Assembly: GCA_900466875.1 (NCBI GenBank)
Contig: UBNQ01000003.1
Coordinates: forward strand, 255,570-319,569
DNA length: 64,000 nucleotides
From: Hyphomicrobiales bacterium
GTDB taxonomy: Bacteria > Pseudomonadota > Alphaproteobacteria > Rhizobiales > Rhizobiaceae
Direction: 5' to 3'
Of this stretch, positions 36,812-45,282 are shown piece by piece. The notes beneath the pieces were generated by a model. It was not told the origin of the DNA and made no database searches. It saw nothing but the letters and a program-made list of their open reading frames with translations. A program made the position numbers and the translations under genes. How positions within the stretch are numbered: the first letter of the stretch is position 1; each line of letters opens with the position of its first letter.

Positions 36812-38386
36812 ATGGCAAAGCAGATGTCCGAACCGAAATTTCCCATCCAGTTGAGCGGCCAGCCGCTCGGTTTTGCAGAACTTCTGGTGATCGGAGAAGG
36901 CCGCGCATCGGTCAGCGCCGATCCGCTCGGAATGGCGCGCGTTCGGGCCGCACGGGCCGTGCTTGAACAGGCAATCGCCGACGGAATGCCGGTCTATGGC
37001 GCAACGACCGGTGTCGGGGCCATGAAGGATATCGAATGGTCCGGCGATGAACTGGACCAGTTCAATCTCGGGCTGGTGCGCGCCCATCATTTCGGCACCG
37101 GCGATCCCTTTCCAACGCCGGTCGTGCGCAATGCCATCGCAATGCGGGTCAATACGGCGCTCACCGGCTATGTCGGCTGCACGCCGGAACTGGTGGAAAG
37201 CTATCTCGCCCTGCTGGCTGCCGACGTGATCCCGATCGTTCGCCGCACCGGGTCGATCGGCTGCGCCGATATCGGCCTGATGGGGCAGATCGGCGCTGTA
37301 CTGACGGGTGTCGGCGAGGCCGTCTACCGAGGCAGGCGGATGCCGGCGGAAGAGGCCTTCAAGGCAGCCGGCCTGAACTCCCAAAGAATGGCGCCGCGCG
37401 ACGGCCTTGCCTCGCTGAGCGTCAATTCGGTGAGTTTCGCCGCCGCGGCCCGCATCATGCGCGGGGCGGCCGGCGCGCTGCGGGTATTGCTTGCCACCGG
37501 GCTGACGGCCGCCGGAGCCATGGGTGCCTCCCGCGATCCCTGGCTTGCCGTCACCCATGTGGGCACGCCGCGCGAGGCGATGATCGGCTCCTGGCTGCTC
37601 AATGCATCACAGGGCTGGACCTGGCCGAGCGGCACCCATGTGCAGGACCCGCTCAGCCTCAGAATGATCCCGCAGGTTTTTGGCGCCGTCTTCGAAAGTG
37701 TGCTGACCTCCGGCCACAAGATTCTCGCGGCGACCGGACGCTCGGACGACAATCCCGTCATCGCCGACGGGCGGGTGCTGACATCCGGCGGATCGCTGCC
37801 GCTCGACGTGACCATATTGATGGAATCGGCCGTACTCTGCATGGCGCATGCGGCCCGCAATTCCTTCAACCGCTGCGTCCTCCTGGGCAACGGCCGGCGG
37901 CGCGACCTGCCGGTCAATCTCGTGCCGCCAGGGGCGATCGCCACCGGTTTCGGACCGATCATCAAGCTTGCCGGCGACATCTATTCGCGTGTCCTGTCGA
38001 TGAGCAATCCGGTCTCGGCACAGTCGATCGTCGTGGCCGGCGGCATGGAGGACGAGGCGGCCTTCCTGCCGCTCGTCGTTGAACGCCTGGAGCGGCAGGT
38101 TCGCGCATTGAGACGCCTTGCCGGGCTGGAGGCGCTGCTTGCCGCGCAGGCCATGGATATCCATGGTGACAAACCGGCCGGCGCGGTCGGGCTCATCTAC
38201 GACGTGGTGCGCAAACATGCAGCGTTCTACACCGTCGACCGTGCCCTCTCCGCCGAGGTGGAAGCGATCGAGGAGGAGCTTGCATCCGACGCATTCCTGG
38301 CACGGCTGCTGGCGATCTCCCCCATCCATGCGATCGACGATTTCTTCGCGCTTGGCGGTTTCGGCATGCAAGGCATCAGGCCTTGA
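36812..38386 (+). CDS. Aromatic amino-acid ammonia-lyase homologue lacking the MIO tripeptide
   Basis: The 524 residues fit the histidine/phenylalanine ammonia-lyase fold: VYGATTGVGAM (substrate Tyr region), AHHFGTGDPF, GLASLSVNSVSF, QDPLSLRMIPQVFGA near residue 290, SDDNPVI, and MEDEAAF near 415 with the conserved Glu. However the Ala-Ser-Gly that cyclises into the MIO cofactor is replaced by Cys151-Ala152-Asp153 (GSIGCADIGLMG), and the Tyr of QDPYSLR is Leu. Classical ammonia elimination is therefore unlikely; the protein may catalyse another reaction, or be a binding protein. No hut or phenylpropanoid genes are nearby. It stands alone after ubiB. Confidence 0.8.
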   Translation: MAKQMSEPKFPIQLSGQPLGFAELLVIGEGRASVSADPLGMARVRAARAVLEQAIADGMPVYGATTGVGAMKDIEWSGDELDQFNLGLVRAHHFGTGDPFPTPVVRNAIAMRVNTALTGYVGCTPELVESYLALLAADVIPIVRRTGSIGCADIGLMGQIGAVLTGVGEAVYRGRRMPAEEAFKAAGLNSQRMAPRDGLASLSVNSVSFAAAARIMRGAAGALRVLLATGLTAAGAMGASRDPWLAVTHVGTPREAMIGSWLLNASQGWTWPSGTHVQDPLSLRMIPQVFGAVFESVLTSGHKILAATGRSDDNPVIADGRVLTSGGSLPLDVTILMESAVLCMAHAARNSFNRCVLLGNGRRRDLPVNLVPPGAIATGFGPIIKLAGDIYSRVLSMSNPVSAQSIVVAGGMEDEAAFLPLVVERLERQVRALRRLAGLEALLAAQAMDIHGDKPAGAVGLIYDVVRKHAAFYTVDRALSAEVEAIEEELASDAFLARLLAISPIHAIDDFFALGGFGMQGIRP

Positions 38387-38512
38387 ACGGATTTTGACCG
38401 GAAAGCCGGGTTTTCCCGGTCTTCTGCCATTCCTGCACCACGTCCCCGTCTTGATTCTGCCGGTTTCTTCATAGCTCTTTAAGGAATACATTCCTCTTCC
38501 CGGAGATTGCCG

Positions 38513-39853
38513 ATGGCTTTGGGTCCTACGCAACGCCTGAAGGACGGTATCGCCGCCGTCGAAACCATGACCCGTTTCGCCCTCGCCGTCCTGGCACTGG
38601 CGTCAGGCGTCTATACCTATCTCGGTGTCCGCTCGATCCTCGACGGATCGCCGACCGGCGTGTTCTTCGCCGCGATCATCTATTCGGTGTCGGTGTCGGT
38701 CGGCATCTATGCCTTCTGGTCCTACATGGCGCGCTTCTACCCGCATATCACCAGCCGGACCGGCAAGACCGCGATGCTGTTCGTGATGGCCGCGGGTGCG
38801 GCAATGATCCTCGCTATGTCGAGCTGGCTGAATGCGGCAGCGCTTGCCGGTTCGGCCGCCGTCGAGCAGCATCTTTCCGAAACGGTGGAGGGTTACTCCG
38901 CCGATCTCGACCGCGCCCACCAGAACGTGCTTGCCGTCCAGAGCCTGCTTCCGGACATCCAGCGCGCCTCCGAGCGCTTTACCCAGCTTGCGGCAGTAGA
39001 GCGGCAATCAGGCTCTCTGACCGGCACGACCGGTTCAGGCAGCGTCGTCCAGCTTCTGGCCCAGATGTCGGGGCAGATGAAATCGCTCGAAGCCAATATC
39101 AACGGCTCGCGCGAACAGGTGGCGGAGCTTTTCGAGCAGGGGCAGAAGCGGCTTGAAACAATGCGCTCGCTGATTTCGGCGCCCGGACGGATCGAGCCTC
39201 GCGCCGACCAGTTTTCGACGGAAGCGGTGGCGCTGACCGGCGTCATCAGCTCGCTGTCGCAAACGTCGATCGCGCCGTCGATCCGCCGGGCGGCAGACGA
39301 TCTTTCACTCGGCTTCATCGCACCTGTCGCTGACGGCAGCGATGCCAACCTGATCAACCGACAGGACCAGGTGATGACGACGGTCAAAGCATCGGTTGCC
39401 GCACAGTCCAAGGCGCTTGCCAAGGCGGCCGACGAGATTCTTGCCCGTCCACCGGTTACTGAGCGTCGTTTCGTGCCGCTGTCTTCCGCGGAAGCCGTTC
39501 TGCATTACGCGCAGGATTTCATCCCCGCCTGGGCCGGTGCGATCTCGATCGATCTCCTTCCGGGCGTGATGGTGTTTATTCTTGCCGTCGCCCACGCCTC
39601 CATTCGCAGGCAGGAAGAAAAGCTGCCCTATGCCGAACGGATTACGGCAGCCGAGCTGATGCGGGCAGTCGAAATACAGCGTGCGCTTTCGGCCAGCGGC
39701 GTCGATCTTGAGGCTGCGGTCGCCAAGGCGGAGAAAACGGCTGAAGAAGATGGCGAACCTGCAAAGGATGGTGAGAGCGCCGAGGAGCCGAACAACATCA
39801 CCAATCTCGATCCGCGGTCGCGCGGCAGGGACAGGTTGCATGACGATCGGTGA
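38513..39853 (+). CDS. Four-helix inner-membrane protein with long extracytoplasmic coiled domain, unknown function
   Basis: I do not recognise a named family. The 446 residues start at ATG 38513 (GGAG about 8 bases upstream). Predicted membrane helices are near residues 21-40, 49-70, 86-108 and 340-362. Residues about 110-335 are a long, largely helical, polar stretch (for example ADLDRAHQNVLAVQSLLPDI, EANINGSREQVAELFEQGQK) likely in the periplasm. The C-terminal 80 residues are cytoplasmic and end in an acidic, low-complexity tail. The next gene overlaps its end by 14 bases and encodes a ClpP-like protein, suggesting a joint role in membrane proteolysis or signalling. Confidence 0.7.
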   Translation: MALGPTQRLKDGIAAVETMTRFALAVLALASGVYTYLGVRSILDGSPTGVFFAAIIYSVSVSVGIYAFWSYMARFYPHITSRTGKTAMLFVMAAGAAMILAMSSWLNAAALAGSAAVEQHLSETVEGYSADLDRAHQNVLAVQSLLPDIQRASERFTQLAAVERQSGSLTGTTGSGSVVQLLAQMSGQMKSLEANINGSREQVAELFEQGQKRLETMRSLISAPGRIEPRADQFSTEAVALTGVISSLSQTSIAPSIRRAADDLSLGFIAPVADGSDANLINRQDQVMTTVKASVAAQSKALAKAADEILARPPVTERRFVPLSSAEAVLHYAQDFIPAWAGAISIDLLPGVMVFILAVAHASIRRQEEKLPYAERITAAELMRAVEIQRALSASGVDLEAAVAKAEKTAEEDGEPAKDGESAEEPNNITNLDPRSRGRDRLHDDR

Positions 39854-40616
39854 AGCCATCCGCCGGATCGACGACGGAGTGCTGATGCGCTGCGTCTTCT
39901 ACGTGCTTGTTGCGGCGTCAGTGACCTTTCTGGTGGTCGATGTGCGCGAGATCACTGCCAGCAATGCGGAAATGCCGGGTTTCGACCCGATGCATGACGA
40001 TCAGCCCGTGCTTCCGCCGGCCCTGACCGACGGGCGCCCCGCCGCACCGCCGGTCGAGCCCGCAAGCCCGAGCGAAGTGCTGCGACAGGCGATGACCTTC
40101 GACCTGAAACCCGGCGGCATTCTGCTGGCGGAAGGCACGATCGATCCGGGTGCGGCCGGACGATTTGCGCAGGAGATCGAGGCACGCGGTGAATATGTGA
40201 AGGTGGTGCAGCTGAATTCGCCGGGGGGATCGGTGGATGACGCGATCACCATGTCGAAACTGATCCGCGAGAAGAAGCTTCAGACGAAAATTATATCCAG
40301 AGGACTTTGCGCGTCATCCTGCCCGATCGTGTTTTCCGGCGGGGCGGAGCGCATTGCCGAAAAGGAAGCGGTCGTCGGCGTACACCAGGTGTTCAACGGC
40401 AGCCGCGAGCGGCCATCGGCGGAACAGGCGATGTCGAGCGCGCAATCGACGACGGCGCGGGTTGCCCGGCATTTGGAAGAGATGGGTATCGGCTCGGGCC
40501 TCTGGCTGCATGCGCTGGAGACCCCGCCAGACCGGCTCTACTACCTGACGGAAAAGGAAATGACGGATTTCAAGCTCGTCACTCAGCCGGTCCGGGCACC
40601 GACAGCGAAGAGCTGA
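39840..40616 (+). CDS. Membrane-anchored ClpP-like (crotonase-fold) putative serine protease
   Basis: The 258 residues start at ATG 39840, inside the previous gene. A single membrane helix at about residues 17-36 would place the rest outside the cytoplasm, followed by a Pro-rich linker (52-78). The C-terminal domain resembles ClpP/Clp-protease-like periplasmic proteins: QLNSPGGSVDDAITMSKLIREKK (about 125-146), LCASSCPIVFSGGAERIA (157-172) with the nucleophile Ser159 or Ser160 between two Cys, and VGVHQVF with candidate catalytic His182. The Cys-Ala-Ser-Ser-Cys setting is typical of this uncharacterised family. The tight overlap implies co-translation with the upstream membrane protein. Protease activity is inferred only. 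Confidence 0.78.
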   Translation: MTIGEAIRRIDDGVLMRCVFYVLVAASVTFLVVDVREITASNAEMPGFDPMHDDQPVLPPALTDGRPAAPPVEPASPSEVLRQAMTFDLKPGGILLAEGTIDPGAAGRFAQEIEARGEYVKVVQLNSPGGSVDDAITMSKLIREKKLQTKIISRGLCASSCPIVFSGGAERIAEKEAVVGVHQVFNGSRERPSAEQAMSSAQSTTARVARHLEEMGIGSGLWLHALETPPDRLYYLTEKEMTDFKLVTQPVRAPTAKS

Positions 40617-41895
40617 CCATTCCTGTGCGACGGCTCAGATAATAGGATGTCTGCCCGGCAACCAGCGCCAGCGCCAGCATGACGCCGGTAAAGGTGATGA
40701 CGGCCGACCAGCCGCCGGCGCTCCAGAATTTTCCGCCGATCGAGCCGGCGATGCTGGAGCCCAGGTAATAGGCCAGCAGGTAGAGCGCGGAGGCGTGTCC
40801 CTTGTTGAAGCCCGCCAGACGTCCGATCAGGGCGCTTGCCACCGCATGGGCCATGAAGAAGCCTGCCGTCAGCATGGCGATACCGAGAATGATCAACACG
40901 AGCGACGCCGACAGCGTTATCAAAAGACCGGCAAACATCAGGATAATGCCCGCCATCATCACCTGAAACTGGCCGAAACGGTCGCTGAGCGTGCCGCCCA
41001 TCCAGGAGGAGCCGACACCGCAGAGGTAGGCGGTGAAGATCAGGCCGAGTTCGGTCTGATTGAGGTAATAGGGCTCAACGACCAGCCGAAAACCGGAATA
41101 GTTGTAGATGGTGACGAAGGAGCCCATCAGCAGAAAGCCGATGATGAACAGCAGCGCCAATGGGCCCCGTTTGACATGGCCGAGCCAGACTGAGACGTGA
41201 TAGCCGGCAGTGGACCGGCGCGGCTTGAAATTGCGCGACGGCGGCAGAAGCGTGAAAAAGCCGATCGCAGCACAAATGCCGAGCACGCCGATCGTCACCA
41301 GTGCCAGCCGCCAGTCGAGGAATTCCGCCAGGATGCCGGTAAAGACACGCCCTGACATGCCGCCCAGGGCATTGCCGGCGATATAGAGACCCATGGCTGC
41401 ACCGATACCCTTGGGGTCGATCTCTTCCGACAGATAGGCCATGGCAACGGCTGGAACGCCACCGAGCAACAGGCCTTCCAGCGCCCGGATGACGAGAATG
41501 AGGTTCCAGTTCGGCATCACGGCACAGGCCAGCGTGCAGAGCGAGGCTCCCATCAGCGAACAGAACATCAGGCTGCGGCGGCCGAAACGTTCGGAGATCG
41601 CGGCCGCGCAGAAGATGGCGATGGCGAGCAATCCGGTGGAAAGCGAAAGCGACAACGAGCTGACGGCCGGGCTGACGTGGAACTCCTGTGCGAAGATCGG
41701 CATCAGCGGCTGCACGCAATAAAGCAGCGCAAAAGTCGAATAACCGGACATGAAAAGGGCCAGGCTAGCCTTTCGGTAACCTGGCGTACCCCGCTTCAGA
41801 TATTGCTTGGGAGGATCAGACTGAAGCGGGGGAAGAGTATGCTCTAAAATATCGATTTCGGAATTCAACGAGCGGCTTGCGGCAGCGGACGGCAT
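40579..41895 (-). CDS. MFS transporter, probable small-molecule efflux
   Basis: The 438 residues have about twelve membrane helices, with the conserved MFS loop 2-3 motif (AAISERFGRRSLMFCSLM, near residues 102-119) and a second copy in the second half (GGTLSDRFGQFQVM). The cytoplasmic N-terminus of about 45 residues is polar. It resembles the drug/metabolite efflux group (YnfM/arabinose-efflux-like proteins); a substrate cannot be assigned. Its 3' end overlaps the convergent ClpP-like gene by 38 bases. It is divergent from the LysR gene 91 bases away, a common layout in which the regulator controls the transporter. Confidence 0.87.
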   Translation of the reverse strand: MPSAAASRSLNSEIDILEHTLPPLQSDPPKQYLKRGTPGYRKASLALFMSGYSTFALLYCVQPLMPIFAQEFHVSPAVSSLSLSLSTGLLAIAIFCAAAISERFGRRSLMFCSLMGASLCTLACAVMPNWNLILVIRALEGLLLGGVPAVAMAYLSEEIDPKGIGAAMGLYIAGNALGGMSGRVFTGILAEFLDWRLALVTIGVLGICAAIGFFTLLPPSRNFKPRRSTAGYHVSVWLGHVKRGPLALLFIIGFLLMGSFVTIYNYSGFRLVVEPYYLNQTELGLIFTAYLCGVGSSWMGGTLSDRFGQFQVMMAGIILMFAGLLITLSASLVLIILGIAMLTAGFFMAHAVASALIGRLAGFNKGHASALYLLAYYLGSSIAGSIGGKFWSAGGWSAVITFTGVMLALALVAGQTSYYLSRRTGMVSSSLSVPGPAE

Positions 41896-41986
41896 GATAA
41901 AAAGACCTTCTGTATGGGCCTGAATCTAGCCAGCATGCGTTCATGTGTCCAATATATGGAGGGCGCGTTCGTGATAGGTTTTGGAT

Positions 41987-42871
41987 ATGGAACTACGACA
42001 TCTTCGCTATTTCGTCGCCGTCGCGGAAGAACTGAATTTCACCCGGGCAGCGGCAAAACTGGGCATTGGCCAACCGCCGCTCAGCCAGCAGATCCGTGAC
42101 CTCGAAACCGAAATCGGCTCCCAGCTGTTTCACCGGGTGGCGCATGGCGCCGAATTGACGGCGGCGGGTACGGCCTTTCTTGCCGAGGCGAAGATTTCGC
42201 TTGCCGCAGCAGATCACGCCAAACTTGCCGCGCAACGGGCTTCACGTGGGGAAACCGGGCGCCTGACGCTCGGCTTTACCGCATCGGCGACCTTCAATCC
42301 CGCAGTCACGAAAATCATACGGCAGTTTCGGGCGCGATGGCCGGAGGTGGCGCTGTCGCTGATCGAGATGAACAGCAACTGGCTGATGGAAAAGCTCAAT
42401 CGGGGCGAACTCGACGTCGCCTTCATCCGGCCGGGGCTGGAAGATCCGAAGGGTGTGCGGCTCAAACGCATGGCAGACGAACAGATGCTGATCGCGCTTC
42501 CCGCCAGCCATCCGCTTGCGGCACAAAGCCGCGTGAGGCTCGCAAGCCTTGCGGGCGAACCCTTCATCATCTTCCCGCGCAATATGGGCCTCAGCCTCTA
42601 TACCGATATCCTGCGGGCCTGCAAGGAAGCCGGTTTCGAGCTGACGGTGACCCAGGAAGCCCCACAAATCCCGTCGGTCGTCAACCTGGTCGCGGCCGGG
42701 CTCGGTGTGTCGATCGTGCCGAAATCGCTGGCGAAAATCGAAATCGACGGTGTCGTCTTTCGCCCGATAGAAGGGCCGCCACTGGTGGCACGGCTGGGGA
42801 TCGCCGTCATGAAGGAACAGCGATCCCCGATCGCACTCAATCTGTTCGGCCTTGTGCAGGCAACAAGCTGA
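41987..42871 (+). CDS. LysR-family transcriptional regulator
   Basis: The 294 residues start MELRHLRYFVAVAEELNFTR, the usual LysR N-terminus, with the winged helix at about 1-60 (AAAKLGIGQPPLSQQIRDLE in part is the recognition helix region), and a ligand-binding domain (about 90-290: RLTLGFTASATFNPAVTKII, ELDVAFIRPG, NLVAAGLGVSIVPKSLA). Several segments resemble BenM/CatR-type regulators of aromatic degradation. It probably controls the divergent MFS gene; the shared 91-base gap would carry both promoters, though I cannot mark a T-N11-A site with certainty. An in-frame TTG two codons upstream is an alternative start. Confidence 0.92.
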   Translation: MELRHLRYFVAVAEELNFTRAAAKLGIGQPPLSQQIRDLETEIGSQLFHRVAHGAELTAAGTAFLAEAKISLAAADHAKLAAQRASRGETGRLTLGFTASATFNPAVTKIIRQFRARWPEVALSLIEMNSNWLMEKLNRGELDVAFIRPGLEDPKGVRLKRMADEQMLIALPASHPLAAQSRVRLASLAGEPFIIFPRNMGLSLYTDILRACKEAGFELTVTQEAPQIPSVVNLVAAGLGVSIVPKSLAKIEIDGVVFRPIEGPPLVARLGIAVMKEQRSPIALNLFGLVQATS

Positions 42872-43423
42872 TCAGGCCTTTATTTCGCGCTCGCAGAAGG
42901 TGATGCGGTTGCTGAACGGGTCGATGACGGTGACCTCCAGCCCCCAGTCCGCCTGCTCCAGCCCCGGCCGCATATAGGGATAATTCTTTCCGATCAGCTC
43001 TTTCTGGAATGCGGCCGCACCAGACATGGGCACGAAGACGCGTGCGCCGGGCGAAGCATCGCCGACATGTTCAGAGAGATGGATCAGCATGCCGCTGCGC
43101 GACATCTGGCAATAAAGCGGGGCCGTGGGCGCAAATCGATGTTCCCAGTCCATGGTAAAACCGAGAAAATCCCGGTAGAATCCCATCGCCTTCGTCACAT
43201 CGAAGATGCGGAAGATCGGAATGGCCGGCTGGATGGAGACAGGGCTTTTCCGTTCCGCTGGTTCGGCGGCCTCGATCTTCGCGGCCAGAACGTTCCAGTC
43301 GTCGTAACCGAACTGGGCCGAGACCAGCTCCAGCGCCTTGCTGTGGGAGAGGTCGACATTCTGTTCGGCAAGCCCCTCGCGCAGGCTTTTTGCCATCAGT
43401 TTCGCATCGCGGAAATCGCGCAT
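42872..43423 (-). CDS. Glyoxalase-superfamily protein with extra N-terminal domain
   Basis: The 183 residues have two parts. Residues 1 to about 55 (MRDFRDAKLMAKSLREGLAE then VDLSHSKALELVSAQFGYDDWN) are a helical segment found in front of some bleomycin-resistance-like proteins. Residues about 66-183 are a single VOC module: IPIFRIFDVTKAMGFYRDFLGF, MSRSGMLIHLSEHVGDASPG (His as possible ligand), and LEVTVIDPFSNRITFCER at the end, close to the bleomycin-resistance type that binds a drug without chemistry. Substrate is unknown. Its stop abuts the LysR gene end (42871/42872), convergent. Confidence 0.82.
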   Translation of the reverse strand: MRDFRDAKLMAKSLREGLAEQNVDLSHSKALELVSAQFGYDDWNVLAAKIEAAEPAERKSPVSIQPAIPIFRIFDVTKAMGFYRDFLGFTMDWEHRFAPTAPLYCQMSRSGMLIHLSEHVGDASPGARVFVPMSGAAAFQKELIGKNYPYMRPGLEQADWGLEVTVIDPFSNRITFCEREIKA

Positions 43424-43673
43424 GACATCATCCTTTCAATGGACGAACGGCCAAATCAGAGCCCGCATTTCTGATCCGTTCGTCATCATTGGCCGGATGG
43501 TCAGGATGAAGGTCGGTGGATGCGTTCACCATGGCAAAATACCGCGGGCGGCTGGCCGCATCCGGCCATGACAAATGCTAAACCAGACCCCTAGCGCACG
43601 CAATCCCGTTCACCACGCAGCTGGAAAGGCGATTGCAACTTGCAGGACAAGGTCTTAGCTTCCGGGCACTTCA

Positions 43674-44897
43674 ATGGCAGGCAAGACAATGGAACTCTCC
43701 GGCAAGCGTATTCTCCTCATCATCTCGGGCGGCATCGCGGCCTATAAGAGCCTCGACCTGATCCGCCGCCTGCGTGAGCGCGGCGCGGAGGTGCGGCCGC
43801 TGATGACGCGTTCCGCGCAGGAATTCGTCACCCCGCTTGCTGTAGGCGCCCTGTCTTCTGGCCATGTCTATACGGAACTTTTTTCGCGTGAAGACGAGCA
43901 GGATGTCGGTCATATCAGGCTGGCGCGCGACTGCGATCTCGTTCTGGTGGCGCCGGCAACCGCAAACCTGATGGCCAAGATGGCGCATGGCATTGCCGAC
44001 GATCTGGCAAGCACCGTCCTGCTCGCGACCGATCGACCGGTTCTCATGGCGCCGGCGATGAACCCGAAAATGTGGGAAGCGGCACCGACCCGCCGCAATG
44101 TCGAAATTCTCAAGAGGGATGGTATCTCCTTTATCGGCCCGATGGCCGGCGAGATGGCGGAGAGCAACGAGGCCGGCGTCGGCCGAATGGCCGAACCGCT
44201 GCAGATCGCAGCCGCCGCGGCCGGAATGTTCGACGGTGGCGCAAAGCCGCTCGAAGGTCGGACTGCAATCGTCACCTCCGGCCCGACCCATGAGCCGATC
44301 GATCCGGTACGCTACATTGCCAACCGCTCTTCCGGACGTCAGGGACATGCGATTGCCGAAGCGCTGGCAAAGCTCGGGGCGAAGGTCACGCTGGTTTCCG
44401 GTCCGGTAACGATCCCCGATCCTGCCGGCGTGACAACCTTGCATGTCGAGACCGCGAGCGAGATGCTGGACGCCGTGACAGCACAACTCCCTGCCGACAT
44501 CGCCGTGATGGTGGCAGCCGTTGCCGACTGGCGCGTGGTGTCATCCGCCGACCAGAAGATCAAGAAGCAGCCCGGCGAGGCCCCTCTCCCGCTGCAACTG
44601 GCGGAAAACCCGGATATCCTGAAAACCGTGGGCCATCATGCGAAGCGGCCGAAGCTCGTCGTCGGCTTTGCGGCCGAAACGCAGAATGTCGAGGCCAATG
44701 GCCGCGCCAAGCTGGAGCGGAAAGGCGCCGACATGATCGTCGCCAACGATGTCTCGCCGGAGACCGGCGTGATGGGCGGCAATAGAAACCGCGTAAAGAT
44801 CATTTCAGCCCAGGGCATCGATGAGTGGCCCGACCTTGCAAAGGATGAGGTGGCCGGGCGGCTGGCGGCACTGATCGCCTCCAGACTGCCGAACTGA
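43674..44897 (+). CDS. coaBC: Bifunctional phosphopantothenoylcysteine decarboxylase/phosphopantothenate-cysteine ligase
   Basis: CoaBC carries out two steps of coenzyme A synthesis. The 407 residues contain the flavodoxin-like CoaC part (ILLIISGGIAAYKSLDLIRRL near the start, then FVTPLAVGALSSGHVYTELF, and LMAPAMNPKMWEAAPTRRNVE with the active-site PAMN motif) and the CoaB ligase part from about residue 190 (TSGPTHEPIDPVRYIANRSSGRQGHAIAEAL in pieces, AAVADWR, VGFAAETQN). Two starts are possible: ATG 43674 or ATG 43689, which is closer to an AGGCAAG stretch. It is separated from ubiB by the accessory block. Confidence 0.95.
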   Translation: MAGKTMELSGKRILLIISGGIAAYKSLDLIRRLRERGAEVRPLMTRSAQEFVTPLAVGALSSGHVYTELFSREDEQDVGHIRLARDCDLVLVAPATANLMAKMAHGIADDLASTVLLATDRPVLMAPAMNPKMWEAAPTRRNVEILKRDGISFIGPMAGEMAESNEAGVGRMAEPLQIAAAAAGMFDGGAKPLEGRTAIVTSGPTHEPIDPVRYIANRSSGRQGHAIAEALAKLGAKVTLVSGPVTIPDPAGVTTLHVETASEMLDAVTAQLPADIAVMVAAVADWRVVSSADQKIKKQPGEAPLPLQLAENPDILKTVGHHAKRPKLVVGFAAETQNVEANGRAKLERKGADMIVANDVSPETGVMGGNRNRVKIISAQGIDEWPDLAKDEVAGRLAALIASRLPN

Positions 44898-44907
44898 GAC
44901 AGGAGCC

Positions 44908-45279
44908 ATGACCATGAGCCTGTTCACGAAAAAGGGTTTCGATGCCTTCGTGAAGACATTGCCCGGAACTTCCTTCGTTGAACAATGGGACAGCCACGTC
45001 GCCAAAGTGGGCGACAAGGTGTTCACGCTTCTTGGCGGAGGCGAAGAGGCCCGGATCGTGCTGAAATGTTCAGAGGAAAGCTTTGAAATCCTGACGGCGC
45101 TCGAAGGGATCGGTCAGGCACCCTATTTCGCCAAGCGCAAATGGGTGGAGATCCGGGCAAGCGCACCGCTTTCGCAAGACGAGGTCGTGCATTACCTCAC
45201 CCGCTCCTACGAACTGGTGGCTGCGGGGTTGACGAAGAAACTCCGGCTGGAACTTGGGATCACGCTTCCCACTGCGTAA
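44908..45279 (+). CDS. MmcQ/YjbR-family protein
   Basis: The 123 residues match the small double-wing DNA-binding-like MmcQ/YjbR family: LPGTSFVEQWDSHVAKVGDKVFTLLGG near residues 18-44, ILTALEGIGQAPYFAKRKWVEIR near 63-86 and the helical end DEVVHYLTRSYELVAAGLTKK. The segment with Trp and Gly in the middle is usual for the family. No function is established. It follows coaBC by ten bases and is likely in the same transcript, and it faces the amidotransferase gene convergently with only a few bases between. Confidence 0.85.
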   Translation: MTMSLFTKKGFDAFVKTLPGTSFVEQWDSHVAKVGDKVFTLLGGGEEARIVLKCSEESFEILTALEGIGQAPYFAKRKWVEIRASAPLSQDEVVHYLTRSYELVAAGLTKKLRLELGITLPTA

Positions 45280-45282
45280 AGG

